Positions 24,540 to 36,000 of a stretch of DNA of 64,000 bases are shown here, in pieces. The notes beneath the pieces were generated by a model. That model was given only the letters and a program-made list of their open reading frames with translations. It was not told the DNA's origin and did not search any database. The DNA lies in contig NW_023503375.1 in NCBI RefSeq assembly GCF_014529535.1, positions 5,641,858 to 5,705,857 on the forward strand. Reading direction: 5' to 3'. This DNA comes from Bradysia coprophila. Taxonomy: Eukaryota; Arthropoda; Insecta; Diptera; Sciaridae. Numbering within the stretch: the first letter of the stretch is position 1; each line of letters starts with the position of its first letter. Position numbers and translations under genes: made by a program.

Positions 24540-27500
24540 ATTTGTTTCCTTTAACTTAAAAAATAAAAGAATATTCAATAATAATAGTCTTGTGTTCTTG
24601 TAAATTGTCTTGTCCTGTATTTCCTGTATATTTCCTGTTACACGAAAATTTGGTTGAAATTCTATTTGATTTTTTAACGAACGTTTTGCCTAACTGTTTT
24701 AGTGGAATATTCCAAGGCTCACATATTCTTATTGGGATAACGGGATTTTTAACCGCCTCAACCATTTTCTTTAAAAAATGAGGATCCCCCTCCTGTACAT
24801 AAAGTCTTGTTGCTAACGCGATAGTAAATCGTCTTTGTATCTCGTATCTCACATTTATTTGAGCAAAACATCCCATTTACTAACTAGTTAGCAAAATAGC
24901 TATAATTACTATAATTACAAGTTCTCTATATACATTCAAAAAATTATTTTAAAGATAAAAATTCTTCTACGAACCGGAAAAATTTCAGAAATCTAAATGA
25001 ATTCGAAAGCGTTTGTGTCATCACCGAATAGACACAATGATGATTCAAATAATATCATTGATTTCTTGTATTTTTGATTTAAAGGTAATTACAAACATCA
25101 AAGTGTTGAAGAATGAATGCATGTGCATAGCGCGAAGTTTTGTCAACGTCAAATAGCCTCATAGCTTTCAAGCATGTATTCGTGTACGATTGTATGTGTG
25201 TGTGTTTTTATTGCAAGCGCAGCGCGCAGCGCTGCGCCTTAATTCATGACTGTCCCGGCATCTATTACACGATGCCCGCAGGGCATCGTACTTTCTAAAA
25301 ATCTAAAAAGTAGATAGGCGTGTTTTGTGGGGTGGCGAGATGGGAAAAAGTCGAGTTCGGACCTAGGTTAGGACTGAGGCTCTACCTCGGACCTAATGAT
25401 TTTACGGTTGATTTTGGTAGAGCTTTTGATGCTGATTCAGGAAATGTAGGTCAAAAATTTTTTTTATGCGTCGCTTGGCCGCTAGGTGGCTTCAAAGTCG
25501 GAATTTTTGAAACGAAAAATGGCTACCATTTAGCGTAAATACAATGGATTGTAGTGAAATTTGTGTCTAAAGGGTTTTCGAGGTCGGCGCTTCCGAATAA
25601 ATACATTTGAGAGCGGCCACACACCTGTGAGCCGCAGCAAATTGCAAAAAAGTAGTTTTTTGGGTAGTTTTTCTCAATTTTCTCAAAAACAGTACATAGA
25701 ACTTTTGTGCAATTTCCATGGTTGATAGCCGCTGAAAATACCTATCGATTGAGGTATATATTAAAAAAATCGGCGGAAGCGTTTTCGACAAAAGATGCAA
25801 AATCTGTCAATTCAGGGTACCAACTTTGATGCTGGTACGGCCACAAGATGCCGTCGTAGAGCTTTGGTCTCTTCGGGAGAAATGTTCAAAAATGAAAGTT
25901 GAGGGGGGTCCTAGAACAAAATTTTTATGTCCGAGGTCAGTGGACCGATTTCAGATTTTTGGTCACTCGATGTTCCAAGAGCCTCAAGGTGCGGTTTCAA
26001 AATGTCATTTTAAAGTTAAGGTCTTTGTATCGCTTGAATTTCGTGTTTACGTAGACAATATAACGCATCGAGTCGAAGAAAAAGAATCTGTTTTCTTAAG
26101 CTCGGACCGGCAATAATCTAATCTAATGTAGTTGATGCTGGATCATTTTCCTAAAACAATTTTTCGAAAATAAAAATTTGGATCAGTGCATGTTTACGAA
26201 TTAAATTACCTGCGAAAAGATATGGCCTATCGATTGCACAACATTTGACCATCAAACACTAAACATTTTATATTAAATTATTCGATTTTCGATTCAACTT
26301 TTACAAAATTTCAATTGCATCAAAGAACCATTTTGTGGTTTGTAAACATCAACAATGTTTCTGATTGATGTACGTCAAAATTGTAGTGCTAAACGTACTA
26401 GATCAAAAGGTGTCAAAAATGGTACGCTTTTTGTGAGCGCTAAAATTTTTAAAAGTTCATGTTCGTAACTTCACATGCAAATGGAAACTGATTGTTATAT
26501 TTTGTCATTGAATCAATAAAGTTGCAGTAACAACTGTTGTACGCACTATTTGGATTTTTCGAACATTGCAAACTTTCATATGGAAAAAATATGAATTTCT
26601 TTCGGTAATTTGCTGAACATCGATGTGATCGATGTCGTGGGATTGTTGTGACCATTATGATTGTTTTTTGCGCTATCTATTTTATACTTTTAAGAAATGG
26701 CAAAGTGAAACATTTTCTTTGGTTAAAGTGAATTCATCCTTTTACAAATTGTTACAGTGAAACGGTTTCACCGATTTTATTTTATTTTACGCCTTTAAAA
26801 TCTTTTGCGACTTTCGAACGGATCTTAAATAAATGATTATCAAATAAACGTTTCCCGTTATTCATTGAAAATTTAAATAAAAGGCTAATTCAATGTAGTG
26901 CCGATGCTATTAGTGTAAAACTTCTTACGAAGAAAGAGTTATGATCTTCGTGATTATTTGTCCATTTTCTATTAAATGTTAAATCGTCAGTGGTGTAAAT
27001 TATGGAGAGGTTATCCAAAGAAAGATACGCGGGTGACACACCACATCTGATGATAATTATTGCTCGTCGCGATACAAATAATTCACCTATCGAGTTGATT
27101 ATCGTCGTAATAGAAAAATTGGATTATATGAGGATTAATTTTGAATAAATGTTCAAACGCAATCTTTGATTCCAACAGATTATACAGACTGCAGTTTTTG
27201 CACTAAGTCAGTAATGCAAGAATATCTGTAGTCTGTATAAATGTTTTCACAAGCAATTTATCTGTCCCATAAAGTAAACCTAGGAGGATGGTTAAGCAGC
27301 TTTAGCTGCTTCGGATGTATCTCCTTTTGAGTTTACCACAGTGTTTTGATCATGAGCAGCGAGTAAGATATATAAGAGACTAGTTTACACCATGAAATCA
27401 CGACTACTGTCTTTACGAAAGAAATGCAGAGCCTAATTTAATTGCATAAACCTTCGAATATTTCCTATGTTCATGCTGGAAGTAGAGCTGTGATATGATA

Positions 27501-27900
27501 GAAAAAGAATTCCAAGAACTTTTACAGTTCCGAAATACGCGGTTACAGCAATGAGGCTAAATAATTACCTGAGCAATACTCGATGATTTAGTACCGGTTG
27601 ACAAAGTAGTAGCATTCAGTCGGTCTCCCATTCAGGTAAAGTTTAGCGATATCCCAAAACGAATATTTCGAGGAAAATTCAGAAATCAGGATTCGCTAAG
27701 TTGGAACCTTTGCCATTCAATATTCACGAAATTTACTAACAAAAAATCTTCGGAAAAAAGGAGTCGAATTGACAATATTTAAACGGCCGAGCCGAGAGCC
27801 AATGTTAGATTACTTTCGGACTTAAATGCATTTGATCATAGCTATATTAATAATCGAACATGTATCAAACTAATTAAAAGCCCAAAACATCTTTTCAAAC
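24540..27900. other. Intergenic stretch with repeats, no convincing gene
   Basis: Open frames at 25320-25538 and 25826-26116 have no recognised motif, splice context or supporting neighbours. A TTTACTAACTAGTTAGCAAAATAGCT block at 24870-24900 belongs to the Helitron-interior repeat family. A GC-rich palindromic run (GCGCAGCGCGCAGCGCTGCG) is at about 25218-25238 and an inverted pair GATGCCC/GGGCATC at about 25270-25287. A short stem (TTATACAGACTGCAG and CTGTAGTCTGTATAA) brackets 27180-27241. I see no RNA gene. Confidence 0.45.
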
Positions 27901-27908
27901 ATATGTAT

Positions 27909-27969
27909 TTAAGGCCAGTTCATGGTCGCATATATCGCAAAAATGTATGCGAGTATGAACTGGCCTTAA
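27909..27969. mobile_element. Tiny TTAA-flanked stem-loop element
   Basis: TTAAGGCCAGTTCAT at the left and ATGAACTGGCCTTAA at the right are perfect inverted copies, each including a TTAA. The 61-bp unit abuts the large palindrome and shares the TTAA at 27966-27969 with it. Similar TTAAGGCCA words occur at about 39291 and 39333. Confidence 0.6.
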
Positions 27970-29755
27970 GAGTGATATCGCCAAAACTTGAACCAATTTT
28001 GGTGAAAATGAATACCATGGTTCGGCGATCCGGGCAAGCTATAGCTCGTTTGAATCGTCTTTCAATTCTGAGAAATAGGGATCTTTTACTTTTTTTGTTA
28101 GTTTCCCATTTTCGGAGTGAACTCGTGAAAGTAATAGCATGTCAATGGGTCGTGAAAACAGTTTTTCGGTGATAGCTCGAGATAGAAATCTTTCTAAAAT
28201 GTGAAATGTTGTAGGAATATAGGCCTCTGGCAGACCTTCAAAACGAGTATAATCATCGGTAAGGATAGCCACCCGTTCTGGACTTATGACTCAAAAAATG
28301 GTGAATGTTTGGACAGTGCTGCTGGCTTGCAACAGAACTTTTCCGCTGAACTGACTATAGGGTGTTGTAGCTGGACTTACCCTCTTTCGTTCCACGTATA
28401 ATACACCCCAGAAAAATTGTGTTGCAAGCCACAAAGTTAGTCGAAGTAAAATGTCGCTCCAGTAGACCCATATTTTTCAGTGTTTTCAACTTGTTTTTGG
28501 TCTTCAAACAGACTGGAGCGATGGGAATGAAATAAACTAAATCAAAATTACATGTTCAGCTCGAAATTGTCCTGAACCGAGTGATCATTGGCCTTGAAAA
28601 TGTTGCTTTCCTCCTACTTCGTAGTAGGTGGAAACCTCATTTCTTTGACTTCACAAAATGAACAGAAACTCAATTGTTTGCACCGAATATGGCTTATTGT
28701 AAAGCAGAGATGCGCATCGTTCATTTACAGTCAATAAATGGTCACCCAAGATGTAATTTGTACTTCACAAGAGGTCACGACCGTTCCAGCTATGGAAAAT
28801 GTGTCAAAAATCCAGTTTTTTTACAAAAATATTTTTTCTGTGGAGATTTTAACTGCTTTTAGTTAAGGTCTTAAGCTATGTATTCTTAAAACAACTTTTT
28901 TTGTAAAAAAAACTGGATTTTTGACACATTTTCCATAGCTGGGAACGGTCGTGACCTCTTGTGAAGTACAAATTACATCTTGGGTGACCATTTATTGACT
29001 GTAAATGAACGATGCGCATCTCTGCTTTACAATAAGCCCATATTCGGTGCAAACAATTGAGTTTCTGTTCATTTTGTGAAGTCAAAGAAATGAGGTTTTC
29101 CACCTACTACGAAGTAGGAGGAAAGCAACATTTTCAAGGCCAATGATCACTCGGTTCAGGACAATTTCGAGCTGAACATGTAATTTTGATTTAGTTTATT
29201 TCATTCCCATCGCTCCAGTCTGTTTGAAGACCAGAAACAAGTTGAAAACACTGAAAAATATGGGTCTACTGGAGCGACATTTTACTTCGACTAACTTTGT
29301 GGCTTGCAACACAATTTTTCTGGGGTGTATTATACGTGGAACGAAAGAGGGTAAGTCCAGCTACAACACCCTATAGTCAGTTCAGCGGAAAAGTTCTGTT
29401 GCAAGCCAGCAGCACTGTCCAAACATTCACCATTTTTTGAGTCATAAGTCCAGAACGGGTGGCTATCCTTACCGATGATTATACTCGTTTTGAAGGTCTG
29501 CCAGAGGCCTATATTCCTACAACATTTCACATTTTAGAAAGATTTCTATCTCGAGCTATCACCGAAAAACTGTTTTCACGACCCATTGACATGCTATTAC
29601 TTTCACGAGTTCACTCCGAAAATGGGAAACTAACAAAAAAAGTAAAAGATCCCTATTTCTCAGAATTGAAAGACGATTCAAACGAGCTATAGCTTGCCCG
29701 GATCGCTGAGCCGTTGTTTTGAAATTGGTTCAAGTTTTGGCGATATCACTCTTAA
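27966..29755. mobile_element. 1.8-kb near-perfect palindrome flanked by TTAA
   Basis: Two arms of about 0.86 kb are inverted copies of each other around a 70-bp spacer (about 28830-28898). Identical short frames occur in both arms, for example 28039-28272 minus and 29459-29692 plus. The outer 34 bases match, then about 25 bases differ, then the arms are near-identical to the centre apart from scattered substitutions. Those differences argue against a simple library fold-back artefact. The outer ends GAGTGATATCGCC/GGCGATATCACTC are each flanked by TTAA, as in piggyBac-type insertions. No transposase is seen. A diverged single arm lies at 53930-54720. Confidence 0.8.
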
Positions 29756-30086
29756 TGACCCCAATTGTTTCATGTCAATCATAAAATAAAATTTTTATAT
29801 GTAGTGACCTGGAATTTTATCGATTCTTTTGATTATTTTTTTGTGCAAGTTCTTGACACAAAAATAGTAATTACCCAAAATAATATTAAAAATCCGTCCT
29901 GAAATAATTCCAAGGATATCCGGAAGGTTTTACGAAGTATTTTTGCAGCATTTTTGGAACGTGAGTAAAAATAATAATTGAAAAAAGGATCGAATACGAT
30001 AGTTCGTTTTGTCTCTAGATTAAATTTCACACTCGTGTCTAAAATGTTTTGCGTTTTCCATTCTAAGGACTAAAAACACCAGTGCC

Positions 30087-33000
30087 ATGTTTTTGGGCAT
30101 AAAATGTATTCCACTGAAGATTCTCCGTGCGGTGCCCAAAGAATGGATGATTTATATCGATGGAGAACCGTTCTGTTGGATACCAAATCACAACTACGCT
30201 TCGAAATTCGAAAACAGGGTTCAACCGAAGTCGGAAGATGCAATGGAGTTACATGAGTGTGAGATAATGTTCGACAAAGGTAATTTTAGTTTACTTTTGA
30301 AGCACTTTGGATGTAATTTCTCATTGTATCGCCTTAACGTCGCATAAATATACAGTGTATACTGAGACCGAGGCTTGCGGTCAACGTAAGCAGACATTGC
30401 TCTTCAGCAAATTTAGCAAAAGATTCTTCCAGTCCTTTTCAGTTATTAGTATAACACTAAATTTTTTAAAACTGTCGTTCACTCAATCAGAGAAATTAAG
30501 TACAGTATTACAATGGGCGTAAAAGATTAACGCATCATAAATTGCCAATTTTTTTTTCAGACACATTTTTACTAAGTTTTCGGATAAACTTCTCATTTTT
30601 TGCAATAGAATCATCTTATTCATTTCGAACCTATTGCACAACAAATTCTGAGGCACAGAGGCCTGGTTAGGAATTCGGGCTCCACTGTGCTATTTCATTT
30701 GCAGCGCTAAATATAGATATGTCCTTAAAATTTCCAGCGCCAGTTACCGCCAATTTTTTCCCTATAGCCCATTGTGTTATTACGGCTCTGCTGAGGCATT
30801 CAGTTACTCGAGCTTCGTTACATGAAACTTGGTCACGCATTTTTTAACGAATCGGTTTCAAAGATGTTCAGCCTTTTTTTCTATAAAACTACCTGAGCTA
30901 AGCTTCAAGGCAACCCTTTTTCAACGGCATGTTTTGAGCCTTGGCTTATGTTTCTCGAATTCGGAATTTAAGTAAGATTGCTGAAGATTGAAGTGGCTGT
31001 CCTTAAAAAAAAAAAAAGGTCAGGGGACATGCACAAATCACGGCAGCAGTTTTCTTGAATTTTCATACGCCCCCTCCCCCCTGGAACAATAGAAACGTCA
31101 GCAGTTTCTTTGTTCTTTGTTCTTCGAAGTTTTCTTATAATTGTGTAATATTATTAACTAGTAATCAGCATTCCTTTTTAGAATTCTCCAATTTTGAAGA
31201 CTGTGAAATGCATCTATCGCAGCTTGACTTTGGTCCGGAGTGGTGTTTTGAGCCGAAAGAAAGTGTGGTTTCTTCGAACGTCAGTGGCACACTACAAGAT
31301 ACTACACGAAATAAGCACAGGTATCTTTAGACAAAAAATAACGAGAAAATGGGGAAACATGACGAATAGGCAAATTATGTATTTAAATAAATGGGGTTTG
31401 TTTAAGTCCTACAACCGTTTGACGCATTCAAAATGTGAAAAACCGAGTTGCATACACCGTTCTTATCGAAAAAGCTAACGAAAGTTTTACATTTCGTCAC
31501 TGAGTTAAGAAAAATGTCCTTTCATCCTTTTCAGTCAGTTAGTTTTCAGTAAAGTGGCGTAATGATCAAAAGTCTTTAAAAACATTTCTTTCAGTGTTGA
31601 TACTCCTCCAGAAAGTGAAAAAAACCTGAAGCTTGGTTGTAGCAAGACGGGCAAAGAAATGGAGGAGCAGTCGGAAGAGATGGATCAAGAACAGGACAAT
31701 TTCGAAGTCCTCACCGAAAGTGACAGTGATCCCAATGAATTGGATTATGATGCCGACTGGGACGAATCCGGTAGGCTTGCTTTAAAATATTTTTCTCATT
31801 ACAGTGTCGACAACAGCTTCTAACTTTTAAAAATTTCGTTGATCAAAAAAGCTAACGGCAATGGCTTCTCACGACTTCTTTACAAGCTTAAACTGACAAA
31901 TTCATGTTTCAAATGGTTCTAAATGATTTATTTAGATAAAGTGTGTCTGAATTACATAGTTGCTCGATACACGGCAGACTATTTTCTCACAAACTGAATG
32001 TTGAAGTGATTGTGATCAAGGTTATCATTTCCCCTTCCGTCAATTATAAACGTGATTATTAATTATCTGTAGTCTTCATTTGGACCTCCTTTGACAGCTT
32101 ATTGAGCTCTGACACGTCTAACTTAAACTCTGCGAACAGCCCAATTCTGTATGACAAAGGTCTGTGCACACTTTTCTTCGCACTTGTATATATATTCTCT
32201 TTTTGTCTCCTCACATCATTGTTTTGGCGTTCACTTCGACAAAATATGTTATTGCGGCTTAATTCCGTGATGTCTCGATGATATTAACATGTTGTTAGAG
32301 TCACAGTTTCCCGTGATGGTTTCTTTCTCTCTGATCCAAGTGTGACAGATGTGGGATTGCTGTCAACTCCTATGTACTCCTGGAACACCATTGAGATTTA
32401 CTTCGCTGATACCCATTCCAAGGATGACAATCAATTCTTGATAAACACGAGATCTTTGCTGGTTGTGGGATTTTTGATATAAATTGCAAAGCATTGATTT
32501 CGAAGCGCTTTTATTAAGCTATTCGAAGTGATTTCGATGTGTCTTCTTCCACGTTCAGTGATTGGGCACATTCGTTCATTTCGGTGTTACTGTCTGATAT
32601 GCTTTCCATCATTCATTATTCATAAAAGATAACGTTTTTGTGGTTACAATAATAATAACTTGAACAGCAATTCTATTTCAAGGCAGTCGTTTTACAGCAA
32701 TTATTTTTATTCTTTCCAGAATATATCGACGAGTGTGCAGTCAATATAACTCACTTTGATATAATTAAAAAGCTGGGAGCCGGCAGTAAGTACAAATTAT
32801 ACATGCGAAATTCAAAGAAATTATAGAATCCTTCACTACTAGCATACGGAACGGTTTTCTTGGTACGGAAGACCTGCGGAGTGGATATCGATAAGATATA
32901 CGCACTAAAGGTTATCACCAAGTCCGAAGTGGTTAAAAATCCGAAAACGATTGTACACATGAAGGCAGAACGCGAAGTAAGTAAAGTGAGTTTTCTTGTT

Positions 33001-36000
33001 TGCAGAGTGTTAGTTTCATCTTTGATTCTTAAATAGGCCCTCGAAATATTAAGGGATTGTCCGTACATACAAACGTTGCACTATGCATTTCAAACGAACG
33101 ACAAGTTATTCTTGGTAACAGGCAAGCCTTGAATCTGTTTATACGACCCTATGTTGTACTAACTTGATTCTTTACTTCCCACAAAAAGAATACCTGCCTG
33201 GTGGGGAAATGTTCACGCGAATTCAAAAAGGTCCGATTCCGGAGTCTTACGTTCGGTTTTACATTGCAGAAATGATTGTCGCTCTTGAATACATTCACTT
33301 GCAAGGTTTTGCCTATCGTGACATCAAGCTAGAAAATGTTTTGTTGGACGCCGAAGGACACGTTAAACTCGTTGACTTTGGTTTGTGTAAGAAGTTAGGT
33401 GCTCGAGGACGATCAAAAAGTTTTTGTGGAACTGAAGAGTACATGGCTCCGGAGGTAATAGCCCGCACCGGTCACAATACAGCCGCCGACTGGTGGGCTC
33501 TAGGCATTATGGCCATTGAATTACTGTCGATGGAGACCCCTTTCGGTACCAACGATGAAAATGGAACTATCATAAATAGAATTATGAACGAGGAACCGTA
33601 TATGCCTGCAGATATTTCAACAGAAATGAAAGATTTCCTAACGAAGATTTTACATAAAGATCCTTCCATTCGATTGGGTACGTAGTAGAATTTCAGTCCA
33701 TTTTATTCAGGAATTAAAACTTTGATTTTCTGTAGGTGGTAGCGAGGCTCGAGCAACGGAATTAAAGAAGCATAAGCTATTCGATGATCTCGACTGGGAC
33801 AGACTGAAAAGGAGGGAAATTGCATGTCCAGCTGATCCTCCGAAAATAACACATCCATTCGATACACAAAATTTTAGTGTAGAATTTACACAGCAGCCAC
33901 CTACGTATTCGCCCACTGACACGCCACAAAATTCATTTTTAACCTTCAAAGGTATTTATTTGTTGTAGAAGTAAATTTTATCTTTTAAATCGTCATGTCA
34001 TTACTACTGAAAAACTTTCAATCTGGTTCTGCTGAGGCTTAGTAAGAACTCAGTATTATTCTTCCTTGAATGTAAATATTCAATGCAACTGATTAGGCTC
34101 ATCTAACAAAAAATTATTTTGTAAAGCAGAACCGATGACAATTTCGCCTCAATACCGTGAAAGCCTTTTCTATATCTCATCAATCAAATATTTTACTATT
34201 TCAGGATACTCGTATATCGCCCCAGAATTGCAACCTGCTCATAATTTGATTGGCGACAACTGGAACTCATTTGCACGGCACATTCTAAACAATTGCGATC
34301 CGGTAATTTGTTTATTTTTGTAAAACACTTTTTGCACCAAATTCTGTCTCACTTTGAATTTAAAGGTCAAACATAAAAGCAGGACATTTTTCTGTACATT
34401 TCACAGTGATTCAATTAACTTTGAGTGAAGAATTAAAAACAGTTTGCACTCCCAAGCAATTTTATCCCTGTGTCTGCAGTCATATCTATCTAGCAATTAC
34501 CAAATTCCTACTTTAGAATCTTACATTAAAACTTTTTCTAAAAAATATTTTATGAACATTTCTTCTACGACGACGAGATTTTTAGAGTTTTAGAAATCAT
34601 CGATGTTCCCAGTCAATAAAGTTCCAGGTTATGGTATTTTGGTAGAAAATTTGAAAATCCCTAAGAGAATTCTAATTTCACCTCAAAATATCACAGACCG
34701 GGAACATTGATGACTTGCAAAACTCTGATAAATCTAAAACTGTGTTTTCTAAAGATAAACACACTGTATGTTTGTCCGCTGCCACTATAACCTAAGAGTA
34801 ATTATACCTAGAGAGGAAATTACGTAAAATGTGTGGTCCCAACATGAAACACGAAATGTTTATTGGTATGTGTTTGCCCTCTTAATTAAGAGGGCAAATT
34901 CAACTATCAAAAGCGTCAACGCATAAACGTATTGGTGTAAAATTATACGAAATGTGTATCTTATAGAAACTGATGTTGGAACCACATTTGATCGTACAAA
35001 TTTCCTCTCTAGGTATAATTACTCTTAGACTACAACTCACTATACGAAAGATAAAGTGTACGAGTTGATCCCCATTAAAAAAAAACATTTTGGTAGTGGA
35101 TTTGCGTCACGCCCGCTTGCTAACGTGCGGGCATGATAATTGAAATATCTCATTCTTCTTCTCCGCTGTGTTAATGGACCCTTTCGATGATCGAGTTCGC
35201 GGTGTAACCTTTACGCTTCACCCTGAATGATGTTCCAATAACTTTTTGAGAAAATAGTACCTTGGGAAGGCCTTCTATTTCTATCTACCTTATTGTGAGC
35301 AAAAATTATTCGCTCTAGATTATGTACCAAATAAGATAAACGCAAATTGACGAGACTATTTTCAATTAATTTTTTTTATCATCTTCCAGAATTCAGAGTT
35401 CCATAAAAAATACAAATTTACATCGCATCAACCACTTGGTACCGGTAAGTCGTCGACGTGCATGAAGTGCTACAATTCATCTGACGACAATTACTATGCG
35501 GTTAAGATTTACAAACGTATGGGCCAAAATGAGAATGAAATTGATTTTTTGCAAAAAGCAGCTCATGTGTCGGGTGTAGTTCAAATGGTTGAACTGCTTA
35601 CTGATTCAAAGTGTACATATCTGGTCATGGAACTGATTGACGGTGTGAATTTGCTGGAATGTTTTAGTACAACGATTTCGTATGCAGGATTGTTTTGCGA
35701 AGCCATTGATAAAATATTGGAAATTTTGGAAAACGTCCATGAAATTAAATATACACACCGCCGCATTTGCTTCAAAAACATATACTTTTTGAAACAAAGC
35801 AGAGAATTTCGCTTCATCGGCTTCGGTAATACCAAGCCAATAACTGGAGCACAAGACAAACAGATCGATTATTGGTCGATGGGCGTATGCCTTTATACGC
35901 TATTGTGTGGTCATTCACCATTTAACTCGTCAATTATTGATGTTGCTGCCAAATTAATCGAAAATAACAAGTTTGATGAGAACTCTAAGCAATGGTCAGC

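Noticed and set aside
25320..26116. Two successive open frames (72 and 96 codons)
   Set aside because: No domain, no phase-compatible splice pair and low-complexity composition; probably chance frames.
27270..27345. Possible microRNA-like hairpin (AAGCAGCTTTAGCTGCTT centre)
   Set aside because: The central stem is good but the outer arms pair poorly, with several bulges; not enough to call an RNA gene.
28039..29692. Repeated frames of 66 and 77 codons in the palindrome
   Set aside because: They are the same arm read twice. The diverged copy at 54 kb breaks the frame, so coding is not supported.
33107..33121. GT donor at 33115 for the kinase exon
   Set aside because: It would put the next exon out of frame and lose EYLPGGE; the GC donor at 33122 keeps the conserved sequence.
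35581..35859. Antisense frames over the JIL-1-type C-terminal exon
   Set aside because: Shadows of the long coding exon; the sense frame has phase-correct splice sites and kinase motifs.
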